Source of the DNA: Novakomyces olei
Taxonomy: Eukaryota > Ascomycota > Novakomycetes > Novakomycetales > Novakomycetaceae
Reading direction: 5' to 3'
NCBI GenBank assembly: GCA_016906335.1
Contig: JADEYG010000007.1
Span: forward strand, 897,001 to 961,000
Length of the DNA: 64,000 nucleotides
Part shown: positions 23,508 through 33,304 of the stretch, piece after piece
Position numbering within the stretch: the stretch's first letter is position 1
How the letters are laid out: each line of letters begins with the position of its first letter
Made by a program: the position numbers and the translations under genes
Notes under the pieces: model-generated
Databases searched by the model: none
Told to the model about the DNA's origin: nothing
The model's input: the letters and a program-made list of their open reading frames with translations, nothing else

Positions 23508-23658
23508 TTAGAGTATAAACTCGTTTTTTATCAATTATCGTCATTGCAACTGGAAAATAAATTGATTCTAATAACTCTGATACTTTGAGAGGAATGGCTA
23601 TGCTCAATCACATGTACTAGACGCTACTTTGCAGCTCTCTACGCTGCCCACAAGCATG

Positions 23659-24371
23659 CTAGAGATCACAACTTCCATCCCGCCATCCGTCCTTCCACCT
23701 CTCACGCCAGCGATCACAGTTAAACTGCTTTTTTCCAAGTTTCACGTTCACTATAAGCAGTTAGAGTTAGACCAAGAGACCAAACCCAATGCAAGAGCCA
23801 TACCTTCGTTGTGCGCATGACAAAGCCAGCGCGATAAGCCTTCGCCGTTCATTGTATCCGGTGGATTCAGCTGCAAGTACGTCCGGAAATCTTGTGCACA
23901 TGTAGAACACGGATAAAACTTTGACAAGGCCGTTATGAATGTGTTCATGAGTGCCTGCTCGTTTTGCGTTGGACTGTCAGGGTAATAAGCTGCCATAGAG
24001 TGCAGCATAGTCCAAGATGAGCGGCCCAGCTCCTCCGAGTCTGGAGGGCATCCGTACTTTTGCCCAAGGCTCCTTTGCCGCCGCATTTCGTCCTGCCCGA
24101 GTGCTTGCTTGTCCCTAAAAGATGAATCTGTGTCCCTTTTAGACTCCGTCATCGAAGAAGGTTTCATGGCCCGCTGCATCGCCAAAAGAGAGTTGCATGC
24201 TCGGCACGGTTTGCCATTTTCGTCGAGCACTAAACCGGTGACGGGATCGATTCGTCGGCTTTTTTTCGTAGACGGTTCGCTCACTCCAGCAGGTGGTGCT
24301 GCCGCAGCAGCTGCAGCAGTATTTTCACTGTCTTTTGTTTGCACCATCCGTTCTTCAAACAAAACGTACAT
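23659..24371 (-). CDS. ERV1: FAD-dependent sulfhydryl oxidase Erv1/ALR
   Basis: Intermembrane-space thiol oxidase that reoxidises Mia40 in the mitochondrial disulfide relay and passes electrons to cytochrome c. Two exons (23804-24371 and 23659-23750) give 219 residues. The N-terminal shuttle disulfide is in [14 protein letters not shown]. The FAD-binding core starts at [18 protein letters not shown]. The redox-active CxxC is in [13 protein letters not shown], and the FAD-binding CxHN is in [16 protein letters not shown]. The structural Cys follows at [15 protein letters not shown]. The intron sits exactly at the HNE/VN junction. A poly-Ala run precedes the shuttle domain. The start could instead be the Met at 24346, which would give a slightly shorter leader. 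Confidence 0.95.
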
Positions 24372-24502
24372 GACACAACCCAAAAGGCATAGTGAATCGA
24401 CAAAATAATGCCTCGATTAACAATCACGGTTCAAAGGCGTAGAGCAAAGCCGCGTCTCTGAACAAGAGCCCGTTGATATGTGCCCATTTGTATTATAAAT
24501 AA

Positions 24503-24722
<220 letters not shown>

Positions 24723-24779
24723 TATCAAAAATGACAATTATTGCATACGTAACTATACCCATCCATCATCGAGGACACC

Positions 24780-25652
24780 ATGACAGGTCTTTCGGGGGAG
24801 GTAAGCGGTGGCTTTAACAATGAATACTCATCGCCTTAGACAAAGAAACTATGCAACCAACTTGAGCAGAAATATCAAACAGGGCGGTATGAAGAATGCT
24901 TGCAAATTCTGCCTCAAGTAAAACGGCACTTGATCTCTGACGGCCTCTTTTACCCTAGCGAATCCCTGCCACGCGACGATTGCATCAGTGCCCGGAGTGC
25001 CTTTGAAGTTGGTTCATTGGCGAGTATCCGGCTGGGAAACACAGAGAGCTTCAGCCGCTTTGCTCATCAGCTCGAGCCATTTTATGCAGCAAAGTACCTC
25101 CCGCACTCTTCAGTCTGGTCAACAGTAGTTGGCTTGAGTTTCCTTGATCTCTTAGCGGACAGTCGGATCGCTGAGTTCCATTCGCGCCTGGAGGCCTTAC
25201 AAGATCAAGGGCTTAACAGTGAGGAAATCTCATGGGTAATACGACTAGAGACGGCTATCATGGAGGGAGCCTTTGACCGTGTAAGCCGAATGATCCGGGA
25301 TTGCCCCAACAAAGACTATGCGATTTACATGGATGTTGTTGCCAGCATGGTGCGCAGTGAGATTGCCAGCTGCACTGAACGTGCGTACGAGAGTCTCTCG
25401 GTTGATTCGTGTGCCAGCTTACTGCTTCTACCTGATCCAGCGGCCGTAACTGCTTTTGCCGGGGATCGGGGCTGGATCGTGCTGGACGGGAACGTGTATT
25501 TTCGCCCTCATGATCGCGATGCTGCAGCAGTCGATGCTGATATGGTTGATGATACTACTCTTTCGCCTACTGTGCGGCTACAGGCGGCGGCCGATCGGGA
25601 TATAATTGCACACGTACTCGAGTGCGCTAGCGAGTTGGAACAGATTGTTTAG
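24780..25652 (+). CDS. RPN12: 26S proteasome lid subunit Rpn12 (PSMD8)
   Basis: Regulatory-particle lid subunit whose incorporation completes lid assembly. A 21-nt first exon (24780-24800), a 39-nt intron and exon 24840-25652 give 277 residues (yeast Rpn12 has 274). The family is recognised by LLADSRIAEFHSRLEAL, LETAIMEGAFDRV and the CSN8/PSD8 core VRSEIASCTERAYESLS. The winged-helix ending DRGWIVLDGNVYF and a C-terminal helix LECASELEQIV, of the kind that senses assembly state, are also present. The Ala/Asp-rich insert before the last helix is variable across species. Confidence 0.9.
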
Positions 25653-25984
25653 GCAATATACATCAATCGCATTTGTACATTTTCCATAATCAAAGGAGTG
25701 AGAGTATGGCAGCGTAGAATAGAAGGTCGCAGTAGTAGGCAGAATGTGCGATTGAGGACACGGTTTCCATTTTCCGGTTTCCAAGGGTACTTTGGGCCTC
25801 GTCGTAATGTACGAAACTGATACAGAACACAGTCAATGCTTTATGGAATAGTTGTTGAATTCATTATGAACCATAGGCGGATCTCTGCGTGTAAATTCAC
25901 ATTGTGAAGCACTGTAACGCCAATACGATTACGCGTCGATATGTTGAACGTTGTACTTTGTATTGTATGTACTCTGAAATCTGT

Positions 25985-26262
25985 ATAATCTGTATAAATT
26001 TTGTATAAACTTTGAACTTGTGTGTAATGTGTATGTTGTACTTTGTGTACTTTATATATACTTTGTCTACTTTATATGTGGTTTGTCTGGACTTTATTTG
26101 TGCTGTGCTTTGCCTGAGCTTTATATGTACGTTGAACTCTGTATAATTTGTATTTGTATGTGCTTTTTCTACTTTGTATGTACTTTGTATGTACTTTGTG
26201 TACGCTTTACGTACTTTGTATACGTTTTACGTACTTTGTATACTTTGCGCGTACTTTGTTTG
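25985..26262 (+). repeat. Degenerate minisatellite of GTACTTTGTA-like units
   Basis: Over about 280 bp the motif TACTTTGT, with spacers such as GTG, ATA or CTACTTTATA, recurs more than ten times in the same orientation. The open frames here are by-products of the repeat. The same core appears near 49.7 kb. Confidence 0.8.
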
Positions 26263-26544
26263 CAAAGATGGCACAAGGTTGCGAGTACAGAGTGTTACTT
26301 GCTCGCTCTTGGCTGAGCACGCTGCTCGTAATGGATGGCCTCATTATATAATATAATATAATACATGTGCGTCTAATACATAGTGCCTACAAAGTCCACA
26401 CTAATATCCAAAAAATATCCAGTTCAGTGCTCACAACGCAGCAACAATTTTCGTGCCTTTTTATGCAGAGCGTAGGAAGGCTGTACAGTAGTGTTGGCGC
26501 TTTCTGCATAATTCTGAAAGGCAGCGCGTGTCTCATGAGGGCAG

Positions 26545-27462
26545 ATGAGTGAGGCGTCAGTGTCGGCGGCCAATACTCCGGCAGTGCTGCCGACCACACC
26601 ACGGAAGCGATCATACAATACCCATTTCGAGCCTTCTCCTCCGCCCGCGCGTCGAGCGTCTGGCGGCAGCAAAACCGGAGACCCGCTGCGTATCGGACGT
26701 GGCAATGAGGAGGCTCAGTGTAGTGTGACGAGCGACGATTCTGGGTCGCTTTCCGATGCCGCAACGGACGGTAAAGCCGACAACGATGAGGATAGTCTGT
26801 CGGCCAAGCAGAGTACTGTGCATAGACCGCTGAACCCGGGATCGGGATCGGGATCGGGATCGGGATCAGTATCGGGTTCGGGTTCGGGTTCGGGATTGGA
26901 AAGAGACGCAAAGACCGGCAAAGACGCGGTTCCAAAGGATCGGCTCGCTGTAATACCCAAAAGCTTTTTTGAGTGTGATATGCCGACGCTTGTGGAGTTG
27001 TGCAGTGCCATGTTTCAGCAGCTGACTGCTCACAACGACAAACTGCCTTTGACTGCTCAAACCTTGACGCGGTTCCATTCAAGAGCTCCGCCTGCTATCT
27101 CTATCTATGATTACTTTACGAGAATTGTACGGTACACGTCCACAGAGAAATGCTGCCTTTTGGCTGCAGTAATTTACGTGGACCGATTGTCCTCGTGCTA
27201 CCCTGCTTTTTCTGTCTCGTCCCTCACGATTCACAGGTACCTTATTTCCGCCATTACTGTTGCCTCCAAGGGCCTGTGCGATTCGTTTTGTACAAATACA
27301 CATTATTCTCGAGTGGGAGGCGTGAAGGTTCAAGAATTGTTTTTGCTAGAGACAGAGCTGCTCGTGCGCCTGGCCTGGAATATAGTGCCCACCGCGCAAG
27401 AACTGGACTCGTACTACCAGAGCCTCGTGCAGGGACACGGCGGGTTCAAGTTAGCCGACTAG
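26545..27462 (+). CDS. PHO80-type cyclin
   Basis: Cyclin of the Pho80/Pcl family that partners a Pho85-like kinase in nutrient signalling. It has a single exon of 305 residues. The first 140 residues are low-complexity and include a TPRKRS motif likely used for docking or phosphorylation. A Gly/Ser run there is coded by (GGATCG)n and (GGTTCG)n hexamers. The cyclin fold begins near MPTLVELCSAMFQQL. Landmarks are FHSRAPPAISIYDYFTRIV, the helix LLAAVIYVDRLSS and HRYLISAITVASKGLCD. They are followed by YSRVGGVKVQELFLLET, which is diagnostic for Pho80/Pcl cyclins. Which of several Pho80-like roles it serves cannot be told. Confidence 0.9.
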   Translation: MSEASVSAANTPAVLPTTPRKRSYNTHFEPSPPPARRASGGSKTGDPLRIGRGNEEAQCSVTSDDSGSLSDAATDGKADNDEDSLSAKQSTVHRPLNPGSGSGSGSGSVSGSGSGSGLERDAKTGKDAVPKDRLAVIPKSFFECDMPTLVELCSAMFQQLTAHNDKLPLTAQTLTRFHSRAPPAISIYDYFTRIVRYTSTEKCCLLAAVIYVDRLSSCYPAFSVSSLTIHRYLISAITVASKGLCDSFCTNTHYSRVGGVKVQELFLLETELLVRLAWNIVPTAQELDSYYQSLVQGHGGFKLAD

Positions 27463-28345
27463 TTTGCCCCGCAGAGTACTATGAAACGAGCGCTGTCCAA
27501 TGTTTGTGGCACATTTTTGCCGTGATTGGCACGTGCAGTTGTTGAGTGTGTTTGGGTTAGAGCGCTCTAGTGCTCGATGGGCGGGTAAACCGTCGTTTGA
27601 GCTGCGACATTCTGTATTTATTTTGTGTTTGTTTAGCTTTTCATGCTGGTATTATACGCATTTTCATTTCTATATTAGAAGTCGATGTTCATTATCTCTA
27701 TGGGCTAGTGTTGGCACATTATCGTTGGAGAATCGTTTATGATCGTGTGTAATGATACCCACTCTCGACGCAGAAAGCGTGGATTGTAGTAATATAAAGC
27801 TTATCCCTCAACAGCCATTTGCTGATTTTCGAGCTGATTTTCGAGCTAATTTTCGAGCTAATTATTTCCCGCCGCTGTGTTTAGCGACGCAGACTGCGGA
27901 GCGAGTAGGGTCTTGCAAGGAAGCAGTAACGATTTACTGCGTTCGTTGCAAGCACGAAAGCCTTTATGAAGAGTGCAATCGTACACTTTAAACACTAATA
28001 TTTGTGGCTTTAAAATGTGGGCCAATGTCCTTGAGACAAAATGATTCAAATCGAATTGGATTTGTTAAATAATCAAAACAGGGGAGGGAATGAGCAGCCG
28101 TAGCGAAGCAATTACAACGGCCGGTGTGAAACCCAAGTAGACTGGGAACAGAGCCGTTTGACAGAACGAATGGCCAACCCGAACAGCAAATAGTGAGATG
28201 CTAAATTAGCAGATAATCAACGGAAAAATCTTGGAATAGTTTAATCAAATAATTAAACTTATTTCCGAGCAGCCGTCCGATGCCCATAAAAGCCACCATT
28301 GCTCCTACATTCCAGCATAAAAGTTCCCCATCGGCAGTGCTCACA
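27463..28345 (+). other. Intergenic region with a small tandem repeat
   Basis: This 0.9 kb spacer lies between the cyclin gene and the first GH81 gene. It contains three 12-bp copies of a CTGATTTTCGAG-type repeat at about 27821-27862. Short frames here resemble no family I know. Confidence 0.5.
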
Positions 28346-31004
28346 ATGTCTATGCACATAGCAAAAGCAGCCTTGAGCCTTTTACTCCTTTCCCCGATAA
28401 TCAATGCCACCACCATTACCCGCGTTACAGAGAAGCCCGTAGCTTCCTTCCCCCCCGAGGCAACAAGGGCCAACTGTTCTATTACAATCACTCCGCTGGT
28501 AAAGCCAACGACTACACCAGAGCTCTCGTACATGACGCATTTGGAATACGAATCGAATTTTTTTGACAAAATGACAATGGTGACAACAATTTCAACACTG
28601 GTAATTGAGCCGGAACCGGAGCCAGCAGAGCAGTCGAGGCGTTTAAGCCAATTCGCAAAACACTTGGAAATAGAAGACGAGGTAAAATTGTTTGAAGGTA
28701 AAACCATCGAGACAAAAAATGTTAACGCTTCGTCTACGCATGACAGAAACACGTCAGAGCCAATCAAAGAGACCGAAGATTCATCGACAAAACAACTGCG
28801 TCCGTCTAAACAAGCGGCAGACGATATATTAGTCCCTATTTCCACAGAACACCCAGCAGCCATGTTTGAAACGGAGGGTCATGCATTCGGGCCCAGGTTC
28901 TTAAACTGGTCAAGGCCAGTTCAAACGAACAAGTTCTACACTAATCTACTGATGGGCGACAGAACCTGGCCCGCTTTCCTTATGCCTTATTACGTGTGGT
29001 GGATGAAGGGCAATCAAGATTTTGGGCTCTGTGTCAGCCACGCGGACGATTCACAAAAGGCTTTTCGAAATTCGTACTCGTACTATTCAGACCAGAGTTT
29101 CACGAATCCACATGCAGCCCAGAGTTTCACGAATCCAACGGCCGAATGCGACATTGGGCTTTCCGCTACGGAGTTTGACGAGTCTGCTCAACTTACAACT
29201 GCTCATCCACGTGAGTTCTCAATCACTGCTCGTCTACAGCACGGCGCATCCTCTATAACCGTCCCACTCGTACTTGGACAGGCTTTCATTACGGCAAAGT
29301 ATACCTCAGCAGTGCCCCTGCTGTTCACAAAAATCACGATCCTCAAACTGTCAAAACTGCCTTTTCCCGACGGCGGGCAAAAGTATAGGATAAAGCTCAA
29401 CACGGGCAAAACTTGGCTCGTACGCTTTCAGCAGCCGGAATAAGACCTCCAAGTCTGCTGCGCCACAAGTGCTATTTGATTTGGTCGGCAATAATAAGCT
29501 AAGGGCTAGAGCTCCCTTTGAGGGCTATTTGCAGATAGCCAAAGTACCGGAAGATACCACGATTAAATATGCAGAACGCGTTTACGATGCCCATGCAGGA
29601 ACGTTTGCCACAAAGGTAAAACTGACCGCGTCAGTCAAAGGCGATACGGGTGATTATACCTTTGTATACTCTAGGGTAAAGTTGCGTAATACAGTCCTGC
29701 TTCAGTGGGCCCTCCCTCACATTCAGAGCAGCATAGTAGAGGGCAAAGGCGGTGTGCGAAAGATTAGAGGAATGAAAATGGCGAGCCAAAGTAAGGGTTC
29801 GATGGCTCTTTATGCGGGTAATTCATGGACGATGCGTGAGCGCGATTTGCCCGTTGATTACGGCTTTCTCCCAAAAGGTGCTCAGTATTCGGAGCGAGAG
29901 CTCGAAGCCATTAGCAAGGCAGCTCGGGCAGAGTTGAGGCAGAATATTGAGAGTCAAATGGACCACGGAAGCACCTATTTCTCGGGGAAAACCCTGGCCA
30001 AATTTGCAATGCTCTGCCTGGTCATTAAGGACGTACTCTCCGACCCTAGGATGTTGGCACAATGTAGTCATAAACTGCAAGACGCGATTCGCCCCTTTAT
30101 GATGAACCAGGGAATCCCACTAGTGTACGATGACCGCTGGAAGGGAATAATAAGCGGCGAATGGATTCCGTCTCCCTTGATAGACACGAGCATTGGGTAT
30201 TATGGCGCCCACTATGCTCACTTCGGGTACTACATACTCTCCGCTGCCATCCTGGGTCACATCGACCGAAATTGGCTGACGACAAAGGGGTATGTGACAC
30301 GCATAAACCACCTTGTACGGGACATTGCCAATCCTTCGCCCGACGATCGGTACTATCCGCTGTTCCGGAGCTTTTGTTTCTTCCACGGCCATTCCTGGTC
30401 GCACGGAATATTACAGTCTATCAATGGCAAAGACGCGCCAAGTGCGTCAGAAGATTACATGTTCCAATACGCCATGAAAATGTGGGGTAAAGTGACGGGC
30501 GACTCGGCAATGGAAGCGAGGGGCAACTTGATGCTCGGAATAATGCGGAGATCGGTGCGCAACTACTTCAATCTCGGGCCGAGTAACGAGAATTTTCCGA
30601 TAGCTTTCCGGTTCAATTACGTGCCGGGCGTGCTGTTTGAAAACAAGGCACAATTTGGTACACCCTTTTCCCCGCCGCAAGAGATAGAGGCGGCTATCGG
30701 TATGCACGTAATGCCGGCCTTGGCCATTACGCCGTATATACGGCCGGCCGCCTTTATACAAGAGCAATGGGACGCTCTATTGGCCTCAAGGATTGATAGT
30801 ATCCCACACGAGTGGCGCAGCATACTGTATGCCGACTACGCGGTGGCCAACAAGTCTGCTGCTTTTAATTATTTCGAAAAACTTAATGCCTCATCGGAGA
30901 CGGTAGTGAGGTCTTTGGATAGCGGCGCGTCGCTTACATGGTACCTCGCTTTTACCGCCGGACTAGACTACCGCCGGACTAGACTAGCAAGCGACTGGTA
31001 TTGA
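28346..31004 (+). CDS. Secreted GH81 beta-1,3-glucanase-like protein, frame-shifted and active-site divergent
   Basis: GH81-family protein of about 885 residues in two frames, 28346-29443 and on to 31004. The chosen ATG gives a signal peptide (MSMHIAKAALSLLLLSPI). The N-terminal beta-sandwich shows RPVQTNKFYTNLLMGDR and KYRIKLNTGKTWLV. At about 29412 the frame changes by one base. The downstream frame, which also reads YAFSSRNKTSKSA just before its first Met, continues the family alignment (APFEGYLQIAKVPED). A 25-nt GTACGC..AATAAG intron would also restore frame but is shorter than any other intron here. Catalytic motifs are altered: the family NDHHFHFGY is GAHYAHFGY, and GKDQESSSED is GKDAPSASED. 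The catalytic Asp and first Glu are thus missing. It is likely an inactive paralogue or a decaying gene. The intact relative lies 2.3 kb downstream on the other strand. Confidence 0.85.
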
Positions 31005-31408
31005 AGGCCTCAAAGTCGGTCAGTTAATTAATCAATCAATCATTCAATCAATCATTCAATCATTCATTCATTGTTTAGTCTTTGGATCTGCTGGTAGCGG
31101 CAAGATCGTCGCCAGTCATGTCGTTTAAATACACGCAAACATAAGAATAGCTTTATATAGAAAATAGTACCATACATTTCACACGAGCTTTGCGCTCTTG
31201 ATGCCATAAAACTTCGGTGTTGCAAGTCAAAGCAGTGCAATCAGCAACGAGACGGTTGCCGGCCGACTCTAGAGGTATGTGTGTTGCTTAGTAGAAATGT
31301 ACAATAACCGCTATTATTTATTTAATCGCTATGATTCTGTATCACTAGTATGCACCAGCAAGTTTACTTGCAATTTTGCTGCATTTATACTTGAAATAAA
31401 AAAATTAT
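31005..31408 (+). other. Intergenic region with ATCA/ATTC simple repeats
   Basis: Spacer downstream of the first GH81 gene. Positions 31021-31073 hold interleaved AATC and ATTC tetranucleotide repeats. Nothing else is recognisable before the tRNA gene. Confidence 0.5.
31398..31404 (-). terminator. Pol III terminator of the tRNA-Met gene
   Basis: On the minus strand a run of seven T lies four bases beyond the tRNA 3' end, a standard Pol III stop signal. Confidence 0.75.
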
Positions 31409-31480
31409 TGCAGCGCTAGGTTTCGATCCTAGGACATCCAGGTTATGAGCCTGGCGAGCTTCCAACTGTTCCACACTGCA
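31409..31480 (-). tRNA. Initiator-like tRNA-Met (CAT), atypical
   Basis: This 72-nt cloverleaf reads on the minus strand. The anticodon loop is CTCATAA and the anticodon CAT. The variable loop ATGTCC and the T-loop ATCGAAA, with A54 and A60 in place of the usual T54 and pyrimidine-60, are marks of eukaryotic initiator tRNA rather than elongator. The acceptor stem pairs fully with one G-T wobble. Three deviations stand out. Pair 1-72 is T-A instead of the near-universal initiator A-T. The third anticodon-stem pair, 29-41, is A-T and breaks the usual run of three G-C pairs. The D stem has an A-C mismatch at 12-23. It could be the working initiator gene, a variant copy or a decaying copy. Confidence 0.85.
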
Positions 31481-31686
31481 GTTTCAGTCGACCATCGGGA
31501 TGGACGATCTGACGGTAAGCAAAGTATTTACTATATATAGCCTTACACATTGTTTGGATCAAGAATGTGTTTATCGTATTTGCTGCTTTTACAGACTAAA
31601 TATTTCGGCTTTTTTTGTACGCGTGCTACAGTCGTGAAATCTACAGATCTGACAACAAACAATGCCAATCAAATTAAACGTTAAAC

Positions 31687-32901
31687 CTACTCCCGCACCC
31701 AAATTGCTGCCGCCGCCTGCCCCGTACCAACACACATGCTAGTAACTCCAATTTGTTTCCCGAGCTCCTTCAGCTCAGACAAAAGGGTCACCGGCAAGCG
31801 AGCACCCGTAGCGCCCACTGGATGACCGAGAGCGATGGCGCCTCCGCGCGGGTTATACTTTTCGTCCGGGATGCCCAGTTTCTTTTGACAATAAACACTC
31901 ATACTAGCAAATGCTTCATTGATCTCGTAAACGTCCACGTCCTGTACACTAATACCCACCCTTTCCAGCAGCTGAGGGATGGCAATACTGGGCCCAATGC
32001 CCATGATACGTGGAGCCAGTCCACTGACTGTAGTTGTTACATACTTTCCCAGTATCGGCAGACTCAGCGCTTCTGCAGTCGATCGGCGCATCAATACCAG
32101 TGCAGCTGCTCCGTCTGTTATTTGGCTCGCATTGCCGCCCGTTGTAGTTTCACCCCACTGAGGGAAAGCAGGCCGTACCCGCGCCAAAGCTTCTGCGGTA
32201 GTGCCCTTGCGAACGCCATCGTCAGCCGAGGCAACTTCACCATCTTCAGTATGGATAGGCACAATCTCCTCAACAGTAGCACCACTAGCCTGAGCTGCTT
32301 CTGCTCGGTTAAAGGAACGCGCAGCAAACGCGTCCATTTCCACACGCGTAACGTGAAAGTCACGTGCTACATTTTCAGACGTCCAACCCATCGGCTCTGC
32401 ACAGTCTCGTGATTGTGCACAGGCACTTACTGCTTCACTAAACTCTGGCGGCGCCGGATCAGCGTCAAACGACATACTCTCTGCACCCATAGCAATTCCG
32501 ATATCTATTTCCCCGGCTTTAATTTCGTTGGCAACGGACTGGATTGCCATTAGACCGGAAGAACAGAAGCGGTTTATTGTCTGTACTGGCGTTGTATCGG
32601 GGAAACCGGCCGCTAATGCCGCAGCCCGAGCTAAATAGGCGGCTTTTCCGTTGAGCACATTGCCCACTGTAATCCGTTCCACTTTAGCAGGAGCGACTCC
32701 GCTCCTATCCCGCACCTGCACTAGCAGCTCTAGTATAATTCGATCCAACGGTGTGTTGGCCAAGGAGCCTTTGCCGCTCCGGCAAAAGGGCGTACGGAGA
32801 GCTGTAGTGACTACTATATCATCTGCACTTTTTTCAAGCAGACGCGAACGGCCTGAAGCTGGTTTCAGGTGATCGAGAAACTGAGAAAGACGTTCTGCCA
32901 T
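31687..32901 (-). CDS. POT1: Peroxisomal 3-ketoacyl-CoA thiolase
   Basis: Last enzyme of peroxisomal beta-oxidation, cleaving 3-ketoacyl-CoA with CoA to release acetyl-CoA. It has a single exon of 404 residues (yeast Pot1 has 417). The ATG at 32901 was chosen because it places a perfect PTS2 peroxisomal signal at residues 4-12, RLSQFLDHL, fitting R-L-x5-H-L. Catalytic residues are all present. The nucleophilic Cys is in INRFCSSGLMAIQ, the His in GGAIALGHPVGATGAR and the second Cys in SMCVGTGQAAAAIW. The frame is open 48 bp further upstream without another ATG. Together with the SKL-ended dehydrogenase at 2.3 kb, it shows that both peroxisomal import routes operate. Confidence 0.96.
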   Translation of the reverse strand: MAERLSQFLDHLKPASGRSRLLEKSADDIVVTTALRTPFCRSGKGSLANTPLDRIILELLVQVRDRSGVAPAKVERITVGNVLNGKAAYLARAAALAAGFPDTTPVQTINRFCSSGLMAIQSVANEIKAGEIDIGIAMGAESMSFDADPAPPEFSEAVSACAQSRDCAEPMGWTSENVARDFHVTRVEMDAFAARSFNRAEAAQASGATVEEIVPIHTEDGEVASADDGVRKGTTAEALARVRPAFPQWGETTTGGNASQITDGAAALVLMRRSTAEALSLPILGKYVTTTVSGLAPRIMGIGPSIAIPQLLERVGISVQDVDVYEINEAFASMSVYCQKKLGIPDEKYNPRGGAIALGHPVGATGARLPVTLLSELKELGKQIGVTSMCVGTGQAAAAIWVRE

Positions 32902-33304
32902 TGCTCTATTGTTTGCAAAATCAAGATTGTTTGCAAGTTTCTGGGGCAAAGGTAATGATTTATTGTCTTTATTTAATACCCCATTAAAGTTACCGAGGGT
33001 TTGCGGGGCGACGTTGAGTAAGTAATAGTATGGGAGTGTATGACTGAAGGCGAAAAGAACTGAGACTAGAACTGATGATGATAATACTGAGAATAATAAT
33101 TAATTAATTAATTAATTAATTAATTAATTAATTAAATAAAAAATCAACTAATTAATTATTAAAGTGCAATAGCTACAACTATAGTGTCCATGGACTTAAT
33201 ACTATCGGATGCAATTTCATATGTAATAGTAAATTCAATGCGCGCAGAAAACAGTTCTATCATGTATCAAACGTCTGTAGGCAATGCATTTTATCATGAA
33301 TGTA
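32902..33304 (-). other. Intergenic region with (AATT)n
   Basis: Spacer between the thiolase start and the end of the second GH81 gene. Positions about 33096-33137 are a pure AATT/TTAA tetranucleotide run. No gene is seen. Confidence 0.55.

Noticed and set aside
24780-25652. First impression of coatomer epsilon subunit
   Set aside because: Motifs RIAEFHSRLEAL, SEIASCTERAYESLS and RGWIVLDGNVYF are those of proteasome Rpn12, not epsilon-COP.
26020-26356. Leu/Cys/Tyr-rich frames that look like membrane proteins
   Set aside because: They come from the GTACTTTGTA minisatellite read in three frames. Each frame resembles the same repeat and none has family similarity.
28201-28863. A 220-codon minus-strand frame over the secreted GH81 gene
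   Set aside because: It is antisense to a coding exon with signal peptide and glucanase motifs, and shows no recognisable domain.
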